Assembly (NCBI GenBank): GCA_964485405.1
Contig: CAZAJG010000015.1
Location: forward strand, 10,308-74,307
Direction: 5' to 3'
Origin: CAKZNE01 sp964485405
GTDB lineage: Bacteria; Bacteroidota; Bacteroidia; Flavobacteriales; Schleiferiaceae
DNA length: 64,000 nt
Part shown: positions 7,815 to 16,725 of the stretch, in pieces
How positions within the stretch are numbered: the stretch's first letter is position 1
Layout of the letters: each line of letters opens with the position of its first letter
The notes under the pieces: model-generated
Databases searched by the model: none
What the model was told of the DNA's origin: nothing
Seen by the model: only the letters and a program-made list of their open reading frames with translations
Made by a program: the position numbers and the translations under genes

Positions 7815-8630
7815 TTGATTCTGAACTTTCATATTCCAAAAGCTCCAATAAGGACTTTTATTAGCTCCATTCTTTGTTATGAAGGTTATTCCGGATTATC
7901 AAACTATGAGATGTTACTTCCTGATGGTAATCCCAGATTGGTTATTACACTAGATGATAATCCTAGATATACTATTTCCGATCTAAAGAGTAGCCATAAT
8001 CCAAACCGACTTCCGCCATACTGGATTACCGGGCTTTTATCCAAACCAATAATTTACGCATCTGAGAAAAATGCATCAACCATTTCCATACAATTCGAGA
8101 CTTATGGGCTTGCCCACTTATTAAAAATTCCAGCAAGTGAAATTAGCAACCAACTCTTAGACCCTCAGATGATTTTGGATCTAGGCATACCCGAACTCAG
8201 AGAAAAGTTGATACACGAAACGTCATTTGAAAGTAAAATGGCTTTATTGGATACTTTCTTTCTTGAAAAATTATCGGAAATCAAGTTCTCATCAAGCATC
8301 AAAGAAACACTTCTAAATTTTGATTCATACAACCATATCTCACTTAAATCGTTAAGTGTAAAACATAACTACTCACAGAAACACATCCTAAGCGAGTTCA
8401 AAAAATCAATAGGCGTTACACCCAAAAAACTTCAAACTGTAAATAGAATAAATCAAGCCATTAAGCTGCTTAGTATGCCCAATCCTTTATCTTTCGTACA
8501 AGTAGCCTACTCATGCGGATTCTATGATCAAACCCATTTTATCAAAAAATTCAAAGAAATAACTTCAATGACCCCTGGCTCTTACATGAAGAAAGACAGG
8601 TCTTACCCTCATGTTATTAACTTAGAATGA
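7815..8630 (+). CDS. AraC-family transcriptional regulator
   Basis: The last 100 residues form two helix-turn-helix motifs: ISLKSLSVKHNYSQKHILSE with FKKSIGVTPKK, then LSFVQVAYSCGFYDQTHFIK with FKEITSMTPGSYMKK. This is a textbook AraC/XylS DNA-binding domain. The N-terminal 150 residues (YEMLLPDGNPRLVITLDD, PYWITGLLSKPI) look like the cupin-like sensor found in many Bacteroidota AraC proteins. The first in-frame start is a TTG at 7815; no ATG precedes the conserved N-terminal region, so the exact start is unsure. It may regulate the reductase gene 75 bp downstream. Confidence 0.9.
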   Translation: MILNFHIPKAPIRTFISSILCYEGYSGLSNYEMLLPDGNPRLVITLDDNPRYTISDLKSSHNPNRLPPYWITGLLSKPIIYASEKNASTISIQFETYGLAHLLKIPASEISNQLLDPQMILDLGIPELREKLIHETSFESKMALLDTFFLEKLSEIKFSSSIKETLLNFDSYNHISLKSLSVKHNYSQKHILSEFKKSIGVTPKKLQTVNRINQAIKLLSMPNPLSFVQVAYSCGFYDQTHFIKKFKEITSMTPGSYMKKDRSYPHVINLE

Positions 8631-8705
8631 TCCGGTAATTTTTTTACTATACTTTAATTCAAAGTAGATCGAGTTTTGCAATGCACATTTTAAAAAACAA
8701 GATAT

Positions 8706-9251
8706 ATGCAAAGCAAAATAGTTTACTACGTAGCCGTTTCTATAGATGGATTTATTGCCGGTTTAAACGATGATGTTTCTTCCTTTCTGTATGAAGGAGA
8801 AGGCGTTGAGCGATACAAATCTGATTTATTAGAGTTCGATACAGTTTTTATGGGAAGGAAAACCTATGAAGCAGGGTTCAAGTTTGGTTTAGAACCTGGA
8901 AGAAAAGCCTATCCCGAAATGCAGAATTATGTTTTTTCCAAAAATCTTCATTTGAACAATTGCGAAGAAGGCCTACACGTGTGCAAGCTTGATGTAGACT
9001 TAATTGACCAAGTGAAACGGACTTCCACAAAGGATATTTATTTATGTGGTGGTGGAAAGTTGGCTGAATGGTTTCTGGCAAATGATCTAATTGATGAGAT
9101 AAAAATTAAGGTAAATCCAATCATTCTTGGTAAAGGTGTTAAGCTATTCAACAACTTGAGCCATACCAAGTTTCTTAAACTTAAGGAGAGTAATTCTTTT
9201 GATGAAGGTTTAATGATTTTGAGTTACGAAGTACTCAAACAAAACAAGTAA
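8706..9251 (+). CDS. Dihydrofolate reductase/RibD C-terminal family protein
   Basis: This 181-residue protein opens with VYYVAVSIDGFIAGLNDDVS, has FMGRKTYEAGFKFG in the middle, and ends with IYLCGGGKLAEWFLANDLID plus VNPIILGKGVKLFNNL. These are the conserved blocks of the RibD C-terminal/DHFR-like reductase family (NADPH-binding GGG and the IPVVLGxG-like strand). Such stand-alone proteins are widespread and most have no proven substrate. It lies downstream of an AraC regulator on the same strand. Confidence 0.9.
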   Translation: MQSKIVYYVAVSIDGFIAGLNDDVSSFLYEGEGVERYKSDLLEFDTVFMGRKTYEAGFKFGLEPGRKAYPEMQNYVFSKNLHLNNCEEGLHVCKLDVDLIDQVKRTSTKDIYLCGGGKLAEWFLANDLIDEIKIKVNPIILGKGVKLFNNLSHTKFLKLKESNSFDEGLMILSYEVLKQNK

Positions 9252-9406
9252 ATCTCTTTACTAACAAAAGCTATAAGTGTTTATATTGTTTTATTCAAAA
9301 TCTAAGATGGAACGCAACCAAAAAAGTGAAATTACCGTCTTTTTAAATATCATTACCAGATTGGCATCACTTGAAAAGAATAAACAAAATTCAAAATCTC
9401 AGAAAA

Positions 9407-9622
9407 ATGAAAAAACTAACCTTGTTACTTACCTTATTCTGTGCCGCACTTATTGTAACCTCTTGTGATAAAGAAGAAAGCTGTGTAGAGCGAAAAAAGG
9501 ACGACTGCAATGTCTCTTACGAGCTCAACCCCGTTTGTGGATGCAATGGAATTACCTATGACAATCCTTCTATTGCTGAATGCAGAGGTATAAGCGATTA
9601 TACCATGGGATCTTGTGAATAA
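9407..9622 (+). CDS. Small lipoprotein with a Kazal-type domain
   Basis: The start is placed at ATG 9407 so that MKKLTLLLTLFCAALIVTSC forms a lipoprotein signal with Cys20 as the lipidated residue; an upstream ATG at 9371 would add 12 unrelated residues. The mature part of about 50 residues contains DDCNVSYELNPVCGCNGITY followed by DNPSIAECRGISDYTMGSC. This is a compact Kazal-type serine protease inhibitor pattern with six cysteines. Family members inhibit secreted proteases, so a surface-exposed protective role is plausible but inferred. It stands alone. Confidence 0.8.
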   Translation: MKKLTLLLTLFCAALIVTSCDKEESCVERKKDDCNVSYELNPVCGCNGITYDNPSIAECRGISDYTMGSCE

Positions 9623-9727
9623 GAAATATATTTGATGCTCAATTTCAACTAGCTGCTCCCACTTGCAAAAGGCGGATCTATAATGAATCAACGGACGTGA
9701 GGGCAGTCTGATCTTAAAGCAACCTGA

Positions 9728-10873
9728 ATGAAAACGATCCTTAGCCTTTTAGCATTCCTAACAATTTCATTTTCTGCATATGGTCAATTTGATCATGTGG
9801 AGCCTGAACCAAGAGAATCTGATATTAAAACAGAGTTTAGACATTCTATATTTCAAGCAAACTATTTAACTCAAAACTTACTGATTCAGTTTCTAGAAGA
9901 GAATCGCGAAGGAATATCATTCGATTCAGAATCCTTTAATCTCAGAGCTAAAGATTTATATTATGAAAAAAGTACGGACTTCAAAAGGGAAAAAGCGCTA
10001 GATCCTTGGTTGAAGCTAAAATATTTGACTCCTGAAAAAAGAAAACTTGCTTTGTTAGACAGTGCCTTAAACCTCAATAAAGAATGGAAAGAGTCAATTA
10101 TTGAAGATGGTCTATTAGATGAAATCTTGAAACCCATTCATTATGGATATGATCTTTCCATTAAAAACAATACCATCTATGCCGTATTTCCGTCTCTACA
10201 AGACAATTCCTATCGTGCTATTTATAAGTTTGAGTTTGATAAGGATAAAAAAATCCTTTCCAAAGATTTAGGTCGATTAATGCTTAGGGGTGACTCTCTG
10301 TTTTGGCTAACATCAGCCTATGCCTACAAGAACCACCTGCTTTATAAGGAGATCAATAAGAAATGTAACGATGCGAAATGCTCTAAAGGCTACGAATTGG
10401 AAACCAAAACCTACTCCAATGGACAACTTACAAAGAATACAAAACAGGTTTTTTCACGAAATAAAAATGAGCTGATTCAAGAAGATGTAACCGACTACAT
10501 ATACTCGAAAAACAAGTTAGAATCCGCAACAACAAATACCTATAAGGTAAGAAACTCTACACGGGAGCTTTACAAAACGGCTAAATACAGATATAAAAAG
10601 GGGAAGATTACCAACAAAGAGGAAGCATGGATAAATCCTCAAAACTTTGAAGATCGAAAATCTTACACAGAACATAAATACGACCGGAAAGACAGATTAG
10701 TTTCCTCTGAATATAAAGGCTGGGACAATAACAATGAGATCTCGCAAGTGCGAACTGAAGAGTTTGAATATTTGAAGAATCATTACATATACAGATATAA
10801 ACAAACCCTCAAAAAAGAAAGGGGTAAGAAAAAGCTACCTCTACAGTATGAATTGACTTATACGTTTTATTGA
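9728..10873 (+). CDS. Secreted protein of unknown function
   Basis: A clear signal peptide (MKTILSLLAFLTISFSAYGQ) precedes about 360 lysine- and glutamate-rich residues. No known domain is recognised. The C-terminal half has loosely repeated strands with Tyr and Asp (YRYKKGKITNKEEAW, HKYDRKDRLVSSEYKGWDNN, RTEEFEYLKNHY), reminiscent of the YD/MORN-like text seen in many Bacteroidota periplasmic proteins. There is no T9SS tail, so it is probably periplasmic. Neighbours give no functional hint. Confidence 0.7.
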   Translation: MKTILSLLAFLTISFSAYGQFDHVEPEPRESDIKTEFRHSIFQANYLTQNLLIQFLEENREGISFDSESFNLRAKDLYYEKSTDFKREKALDPWLKLKYLTPEKRKLALLDSALNLNKEWKESIIEDGLLDEILKPIHYGYDLSIKNNTIYAVFPSLQDNSYRAIYKFEFDKDKKILSKDLGRLMLRGDSLFWLTSAYAYKNHLLYKEINKKCNDAKCSKGYELETKTYSNGQLTKNTKQVFSRNKNELIQEDVTDYIYSKNKLESATTNTYKVRNSTRELYKTAKYRYKKGKITNKEEAWINPQNFEDRKSYTEHKYDRKDRLVSSEYKGWDNNNEISQVRTEEFEYLKNHYIYRYKQTLKKERGKKKLPLQYELTYTFY

Positions 10874-10930
10874 TTGAGAGACCAGAAAGCTATTGCTAAT
10901 TCTTTACTATTATAATAAATTTACTTAGAT

Positions 10931-11935
10931 ATGTATCACCCTCGCCTATACGGAGAGTTTTATGAAATGGGGCTGAAATATGGAACCCTACTTCGCGAAA
11001 AAGCCAATTTTGTCCTCCCAGAGATAAACAAACAGAAAACGGAATTTGGACTTGAGTCCTACGATGAACTGCAAAAGTTTTATCCAGAAATTATTGAAGA
11101 AATAAAAGGCTTTGCAAAAGGAATAAATGATACTCCAGAAAACCTTGGAGCCTTTTTAACGAGCTTAGGTATTTTTGACACTTCAGGACAATGCAGTGTA
11201 TTTGCCTTTAAAAATACAGACTCCGTAGTGGTTGGAAGGAACTACGATATGCTTTTTGATTTTAAAAAGTTTACCGAAAGTAGCCTCATTGCGCCCAAAA
11301 ACAAGTACGCTTACATTAGCCAGTCAGACGTTTTTATTGGTCGTTCTGATGGTATTAACGAAAAAGGTCTTTCTATTGCTATGTCGTTTGTAAACGGCAC
11401 CATAGTACAGCCAGGAATAGGGTTTCATTTCATAATTAGGAAAGTTCTAGAGAATTGTGAAACAACCCAACAGGCTGTGGATTTAATTAGAAACACTAAA
11501 GTAGCATCCGCAAATAACTTTCTAATTGCCGACAAAACCGGTGATCTAGCGGTGGTAGAATCTGCTCCGCAAAAAAAGACTGTAAGGCGAGAAGAAAAGG
11601 ATGAAAAATATGTTTTTATAACCAACCAGTTCACATCCAAAGCAATGATCCCGTTTGATGCTGGAGGAGTTGAGTGGAGTAAGAGTGCGGAACGCTACGA
11701 TGGATTAAGAACTCGTTTAACATTAGCTAAAAACATGGATTTGCAAATGGCTAAAGAAATATTGTCTGACAAATGTGTGTGCCTAGATTTAAGAAAGGAA
11801 AAGTTTGGAACCATTTGGTCAGTTGTTGGGAATCTAAATACATTGAAAATTGAAAGAGCAGAAGCTAAACCGCGTATAACAAACTACAAACCTGAAACCA
11901 GATTGGATTGGTGGTTAAAAAAGAGAAGTAAGTAA
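10931..11935 (+). CDS. C45-type acyltransferase/linear amide hydrolase
   Basis: This 334-residue protein matches the penicillin acyltransferase-like C45 family, Ntn hydrolases that self-cleave to expose an N-terminal Cys. The likely nucleophile is Cys88 in SGQCSVFAF, followed by VVVGRNYDM (about 97-105). Further family blocks are SDGINEKGLSIAMSFVNG, the helix RKVLENCETTQQAVDLI, and ASANNFLIADKTGDLAVVES. The sequence upstream of the Cys would be the removed propeptide (YGEFYEMGLKYG). There is no signal peptide. Members hydrolyse amides such as N-acyl amino acids or beta-lactam side chains; the substrate here is unknown. A TTG (10893) and TAAATTTA (10916), spaced 20 bp, could be its promoter. 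Confidence 0.85.
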   Translation: MYHPRLYGEFYEMGLKYGTLLREKANFVLPEINKQKTEFGLESYDELQKFYPEIIEEIKGFAKGINDTPENLGAFLTSLGIFDTSGQCSVFAFKNTDSVVVGRNYDMLFDFKKFTESSLIAPKNKYAYISQSDVFIGRSDGINEKGLSIAMSFVNGTIVQPGIGFHFIIRKVLENCETTQQAVDLIRNTKVASANNFLIADKTGDLAVVESAPQKKTVRREEKDEKYVFITNQFTSKAMIPFDAGGVEWSKSAERYDGLRTRLTLAKNMDLQMAKEILSDKCVCLDLRKEKFGTIWSVVGNLNTLKIERAEAKPRITNYKPETRLDWWLKKRSK

Positions 11936-12160
11936 TCGTTTAGAGTGGGCTTACGATCGATAAGTACTTTACTAACAATTAAGTTATTAAGGCTGCTTTA
12001 AAATCAATTTGAAATTAGAAAGCTCTCTTATGCTTTTTAAGCGGAAATATTTAAAAGGTAATGTTGCCTCCTAAAAATAACATCCTGTAACAAAACCGGC
12101 TGGATCAATGCTTAACTTCACCGGAACGTATTTTAGTCTCTAATCCAAAAGTATGATCCA

Positions 12161-13567
12161 ATGAATTTCCAACTAAAAAAAGCATCTCTTATCCTGATTT
12201 TGCTTGGGTTTGGCTGCTCTCAATCCCAACAAAAATCCCAATATGAAAAACTTCTGGATTATGAAGGAAAATATGAATATGTAAACAATTCTACATTGAA
12301 TATTGTGGTCTCAGAATTGGATACGACTTTATACGCCATTGTTGATAAAGCAAAATATCCTCTAAAGCATATTGCCTTAGATAGTTTTGCTGATATCCAG
12401 AATACCCCAGTGATTTTTTTAAGAGATGAAAATAATAAAATAGTAGGCTATAAGACAGATGGACTTAGATTTAAGTTCCTTACGTCAACCATTGAAAAAA
12501 TGGAAATGCTTCCAAGGCGAGAACTCTTTCATCATCCAGAAAACTATGCCTATAAAATACCTGAGAAAATCTCTGATGGGATAGATACAGGAAATCTTAC
12601 AAGCGAGTTTGAAAATTCGGAAGCCATACTAGAAATGGTTAAAGAAACCATAAAAGGTAGCTTTCCTGATGTACATAGCATACTGATTTACAAAAACGAA
12701 AAACTCGTACTTGAAGAATACTTTTATGGTTACGACCGAAATACAATACACCAAACGCGCTCTGCGGGAAAAGCGCTAAAGGGTGGTATTCTTGGAATTG
12801 CCATTGACAAAGGGTTTATTAAAAGCGAAAAAGACAAACTACTCCCTTACTTTGACAAAAAGTATCCGGAAATAGCCCATAGAGATGAACGTAAAGAAAG
12901 AATTACCATAGAAAACTTCCTCATGCATCGTCATGGAATGGATTGTGAGAACAGCAACCCAGCAAGCGCAGGAAATGAAACAGCCATGATGCAAAGTGAA
13001 GATTGGGTAAAACACACTTTAGACCTACCCATGGTTGAAGAGCCGGGGAAGCTCTCTTCCTACTGCACGGGATGTCCGCTTGCCATAAACAGTTTAGTGG
13101 AATTGGCAACGGATAAAAAAATAGAAGAATTTGCTCAAGAGCATCTTTTTGAACCCTTAAACATTTCTAATTATAAATGGACTTTTGAGCCCAATCCATC
13201 CAGCATCAACACCTTCAACCAGCTTTACATAACTCCAAGAGATTTACTTAAGCTTGCCATTATGTATAAAAATGAAGGGCAATGGCTTGGCCAACAAATC
13301 ATTTCAAAAGCGTGGATCGACAAAACTTTTAATATGGAAGAGGGGGGCTATGGATACTTTTGGGAGCATAAATACTTTGTAGTAGACGGAAAGCAGTACA
13401 ACTCTTATTTAGCAACTGGAAATGGAGGTCAAAAAATTAATATTTGGCCAGAACTGGATATGATTACCATTTTTACGGGAGGAAACTATAATTCGTATGC
13501 ACTGTACGGAAAAAGCACACCGCCAAATGAAATGATCCCCAACTTTATTTTAAAAGCTCTGAAATAA
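12161..13567 (+). CDS. Serine hydrolase lipoprotein (beta-lactamase family)
   Basis: The protein has 468 residues and a lipoprotein signal ending in GFGC at Cys19. An N-terminal domain of about 130 residues (YEGKYEYVNNSTLNIVVSEL) has a DUF3471-like flavour and precedes the catalytic domain. The nucleophile motif is SAGK at 201-204 (SxxK). The expected second motif YxN is replaced in the corresponding place by SSYCTGCPLAINSLVE, so the general base residue may differ. The third-motif area reads NGGQKINIWPE. Relatives act as esterases, DD-peptidases or amidases; the substrate is not deducible. It stands alone, 225 bp after the C45 gene, where no feature is seen. Confidence 0.85.
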   Translation: MNFQLKKASLILILLGFGCSQSQQKSQYEKLLDYEGKYEYVNNSTLNIVVSELDTTLYAIVDKAKYPLKHIALDSFADIQNTPVIFLRDENNKIVGYKTDGLRFKFLTSTIEKMEMLPRRELFHHPENYAYKIPEKISDGIDTGNLTSEFENSEAILEMVKETIKGSFPDVHSILIYKNEKLVLEEYFYGYDRNTIHQTRSAGKALKGGILGIAIDKGFIKSEKDKLLPYFDKKYPEIAHRDERKERITIENFLMHRHGMDCENSNPASAGNETAMMQSEDWVKHTLDLPMVEEPGKLSSYCTGCPLAINSLVELATDKKIEEFAQEHLFEPLNISNYKWTFEPNPSSINTFNQLYITPRDLLKLAIMYKNEGQWLGQQIISKAWIDKTFNMEEGGYGYFWEHKYFVVDGKQYNSYLATGNGGQKINIWPELDMITIFTGGNYNSYALYGKSTPPNEMIPNFILKALK

Positions 13568-13714
13568 ACGCAATAGACTAAAAGAGGAAGCTGAAAAGAG
13601 AAAAACCACGGATCAACTAGATTCTAAGTAAGAATTATTTAACTATTGTTTCAAAATCTCAGAAAAGCGCATTAGTTTTATTCAAATCTTACCGCTCAAA
13701 AAGATCTTAACTAC

Positions 13715-14239
13715 ATGAAAAATCTATTAAGTGTAATCCTCATTTTAATATCTCTTACCCTTTTCGGGCTGCGCATCTCAAAAAGCATACAATTCAAGCA
13801 AAACGTTACCGGATATTTAAAAAGAGCAGCAGATGCCAATACCATAGATCTTGCTGAGAAAGAATTGAGTAAAGTGATTCATTATTTGGAATCCAACAAT
13901 CTTACCACAGGCTATACCTCTATTCTTTGGAAGACACCGGATGAAGATATCGATTATTGGTATCGAAATCTAAAAGCGAGTCAACTGGAACTTCAAAATC
14001 TCCAATCAGAAAGTGCTCTTGAAAAAACCAACGTACTGATAAAATTAAGAGAAACTCTATTAGATGTTGGAAAAGGTACTAAGGTTACTGTGCCGAAAGG
14101 CTTGTATGTATATCCGAACAATCTACTTTGGGCACTTTTGATGTTAGCAGCCTTGATCTCCGGTTTTTGGGGAGTGATCCTTCCTGCAATGGAGTACGAC
14201 AAAAAGCAAAAAAAGAAAACTGCTAACAATCACGCCTAA
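13715..14239 (+). CDS. Membrane protein with N- and C-terminal helices
   Basis: This 174-residue protein has a hydrophobic helix at residues 5-20 (LSVILILISLTLFGLRI), a periplasmic-type central helical region (LAEKELSKVIHYLESNNLTT and WYRNLKASQLELQNLQSESA), and a second membrane helix near 140-160 (LLWALLMLAALISGFWGVIL) with a basic cytoplasmic tail. I do not recognise the family; small membrane proteins with a helical loop of this kind are common hypotheticals. Its final codons overlap a TAATGCGGG motif resembling the left arm of the 5896 inverted repeat. Confidence 0.7.
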   Translation: MKNLLSVILILISLTLFGLRISKSIQFKQNVTGYLKRAADANTIDLAEKELSKVIHYLESNNLTTGYTSILWKTPDEDIDYWYRNLKASQLELQNLQSESALEKTNVLIKLRETLLDVGKGTKVTVPKGLYVYPNNLLWALLMLAALISGFWGVILPAMEYDKKQKKKTANNHA

Positions 14240-14300
14240 TGCGGGAAATAAAAAACCAAAACAATCAATACACGATCTAAGCTCTTTTAACCTTTAAAAA

Positions 14301-15053
14301 ATGTCTCTGAAAAACCCTTTAGTCTTAGTTGTTTTGTTTTTCTCTTTAAACGGAAGCTCTCAAAACCGTATACAGATTATAATTCCTTCCGCGGAAGAAG
14401 AAGCAGAGTACATATGGCAAACCATTCAGGATATTTCTTTTTTTGACGAAAACAATTATCAACTGAGCCTTCCAAAAGGTTCCCTCATCGAAAGTTTAAA
14501 AAATAAAGCAAAAAATGGGACACTATCGGATACCGATCGTACGGACTTGATTTATTTTGTCAAAGACAGTATATATCGAAAAGCTGATTATGAAAAAGGG
14601 TACACCCAGATAAGCGTGCAGGCAGATTTAATAAACCGAATGATTCGTGAAATTAGTAGGATGCATTACGATTGGAGGTTTAAAAAGTTTGACCTGTATC
14701 AAATCAAACTTACGCTTTATGGTCCTGGGGGGAGTTACGATCCTGAAGATGGGTCAGTCTTGATTTTCACAACCAATGACGGGCAATTTAAAAATTATCA
14801 AAACCCAGCAAATACTATTATCCACGAGATAATTCATATTGGAATGGAAGAATCCATTATGCAAGCCTACCCCGTTCCTCATGCCTTAAAAGAACGTATT
14901 GTAGATACTTTTGTCTTTTTAAACTTCGCTACATACCTACCGGACTATCAAATTCAAAATATGGGAGAAACTAGAATTGACTCCTATCTTAAAACCAAAG
15001 GTGATTTAGTGAATTTAGAAGAGCACGTAAAATCCATCTTTCAGACCAAATAA
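14301..15053 (+). CDS. Secreted HEXXH metallopeptidase-like protein
   Basis: An N-terminal signal (MSLKNPLVLVVLFFSLNGSS) leads a 250-residue protein. The key feature is NTIIHEIIHIGMEESI: HEIIH at residues 175-179 is a zinc-binding HEXXH motif, and the nearby GMEE could supply the third ligand. The rest (DRTDLIYFVKDSIY, MHYDWRFKKFDLYQIKLTLY) does not match a family I can name. A periplasmic zinc peptidase is the best reading. The next gene starts 11 bp after its stop, so the two are probably co-transcribed. Confidence 0.65.
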   Translation: MSLKNPLVLVVLFFSLNGSSQNRIQIIIPSAEEEAEYIWQTIQDISFFDENNYQLSLPKGSLIESLKNKAKNGTLSDTDRTDLIYFVKDSIYRKADYEKGYTQISVQADLINRMIREISRMHYDWRFKKFDLYQIKLTLYGPGGSYDPEDGSVLIFTTNDGQFKNYQNPANTIIHEIIHIGMEESIMQAYPVPHALKERIVDTFVFLNFATYLPDYQIQNMGETRIDSYLKTKGDLVNLEEHVKSIFQTK

Positions 15054-15064
15054 AACAAAAAGTA

Positions 15065-15484
15065 ATGAATGCCTTTCACTTAGCCTTTAAAATAACCGAT
15101 ATTGAAAGTACTTACAGATTCTACCATGAGATTCTAAAATGCCCTGTAGGCAGAAGAACGGAGTACTGGATAGATTTTGACTTTTTTGGCCATCAACTCT
15201 CCGCGCATGTTTCTAAAGATATTCCAGAATTAGACTTTTGTGGTAAAGTGGATAATGTATCTGTGCCCATTCCTCACTTTGGCTGTTTGCTCAATGAACA
15301 AGATTTTGAAAGTGTAAAACACAATTTACAAAAGCACAAAATTGAATTTGTTGTAGAACCTCAAACTCGTTATGTTGGACAAAAAAGTGAACAAAAAACC
15401 ATGTTTGTTTTAGATTTCAGCAAAAACGCCATTGAGTTTAAATGTTTTAAACACGCGAATTCAATTTTTGAAACAAACGTATAA
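15065..15484 (+). CDS. VOC (glyoxalase/dioxygenase fold) protein
   Basis: This 139-residue protein begins FHLAFKITDIESTYRFYHEI, the typical first beta-alpha-beta unit of the vicinal oxygen chelate fold. It ends with TMFVLDFSKNAIEFKCF, the metal-binding glutamate strand. It likely dimerises and binds a divalent metal through His4-region and Glu residues. Family members include glyoxalases, dioxygenases and antibiotic-binding proteins, and none can be selected here. It follows the metallopeptidase gene by 11 bp and precedes a serine hydrolase by 27 bp, so the three may form an operon. Confidence 0.85.
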   Translation: MNAFHLAFKITDIESTYRFYHEILKCPVGRRTEYWIDFDFFGHQLSAHVSKDIPELDFCGKVDNVSVPIPHFGCLLNEQDFESVKHNLQKHKIEFVVEPQTRYVGQKSEQKTMFVLDFSKNAIEFKCFKHANSIFETNV

Positions 15485-15511
15485 TTATACTCATATCACT
15501 CAGAATAAAGC

Positions 15512-16651
15512 ATGAAGAAAAGAACAATGCATTGGATTTTACTTCTATTAACTACCATTTGTTTATCGAGTTGTAGTAAAGATGACTCAGAAAAGAATAT
15601 AGAAGAAGAGTTTAACGCCTTCCTTCAAGATGAAATGAACAATCAGTCCATTCCAGCCATGTCTGTGCTCGTTTTTAAAGGGCCTAATATTTTACTTGAA
15701 AAGCACTTAGGGAAATCAAATCTAGAGCAAAACACAGCTTTGTCTTCCGATCATCTCTTTTTATTGGCTTCTGTTTCAAAAGTAATTACCGCCACTGCCC
15801 TACTCCAATTGTATGATGATGGTCTGTTTAACTTAAACGATAGTATAAATGCCTACTTGCCTTTTCGTGTTTCTGTTCCTAATCAAAGTACCCCCATTAC
15901 CTTTAAGATGCTACTCACGCATACCTCAGCGATTGCAGATGGAAGTGCCCTAGACGGACAATATTATTATGGACAAGATAGCCCGGTTGAACTGGACTAC
16001 TTCCTAGAAAATTATTTGGCAATAAATGGTCAGTTTTACAATTCTACCGAAAACTTTCACAACTTTGAACCGGGTACAGATTATGAATATTCCAATGCGG
16101 CTAATGCACTTATAGGGGTTTTGGTAGAACAGATTTCCAAGACCGACTTTAATACCTATTGTAAACAAAATATTTTTCAACCTCTTGGACTAAATCACAC
16201 CTTTTGGAGGTTGGATGAATCCATTCAATCCAATTACCCGCTCGTTCAACCTTATGATTTCAAAAACAACCAGTTTGAAGCCATTCAACATTATACATTC
16301 ACAGATTATCCAAATGGTGGTCTGAGATCATCTGCCCGAGATCTGTTTACTTTTTTGAGTACACTTGCTCAAGGCGGAAACTCTAAAGGATATCAGCTTT
16401 TAGAATCCAATACCGTTCAAAGTATGTATACTCCACAAATTCCCTCTATCAAAAGTGATGAAGGGCTTCATCTATTTCAATTTAACGCCAAACACAACCT
16501 TTGGGGACATGATGGTGGCGAACAGGGTGTTGCAACCATTATGGCGTTTAATCCGTCCACTAAAGTGGGAGCTATCATTTTAACCAACCAAGGAGAAGCT
16601 AATCTGGATGAGATTTTAGTTGAAGCCTATACCCTGGGATTAGAACTCTAA
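15512..16651 (+). CDS. Class C beta-lactamase-like serine hydrolase lipoprotein
   Basis: The lipoprotein signal ends in LSSC at Cys21. The catalytic set is complete: SVSK at residues 87-90 (nucleophile and lysine), YEYSNAANALIGVLVEQI with YSN as the second motif, and LWGHDGGEQG with HDG as the third. Blocks such as FKMLLTHTSAIADG and PNGGLRSSARDLFTFL are typical of the wider family, which includes esterases, D-aminopeptidases and class C beta-lactamases. Length is normal at 379. Antibiotic hydrolysis cannot be assumed. It lies 27 bp after the VOC gene. Confidence 0.9.
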   Translation: MKKRTMHWILLLLTTICLSSCSKDDSEKNIEEEFNAFLQDEMNNQSIPAMSVLVFKGPNILLEKHLGKSNLEQNTALSSDHLFLLASVSKVITATALLQLYDDGLFNLNDSINAYLPFRVSVPNQSTPITFKMLLTHTSAIADGSALDGQYYYGQDSPVELDYFLENYLAINGQFYNSTENFHNFEPGTDYEYSNAANALIGVLVEQISKTDFNTYCKQNIFQPLGLNHTFWRLDESIQSNYPLVQPYDFKNNQFEAIQHYTFTDYPNGGLRSSARDLFTFLSTLAQGGNSKGYQLLESNTVQSMYTPQIPSIKSDEGLHLFQFNAKHNLWGHDGGEQGVATIMAFNPSTKVGAIILTNQGEANLDEILVEAYTLGLEL

Positions 16652-16725
16652 AAGATGTGCGATCAACAAACATTGGCCAATAAAAAATGTTAGCTTTAAA
16701 TCAATAATTCATCATTTATTCTCTT

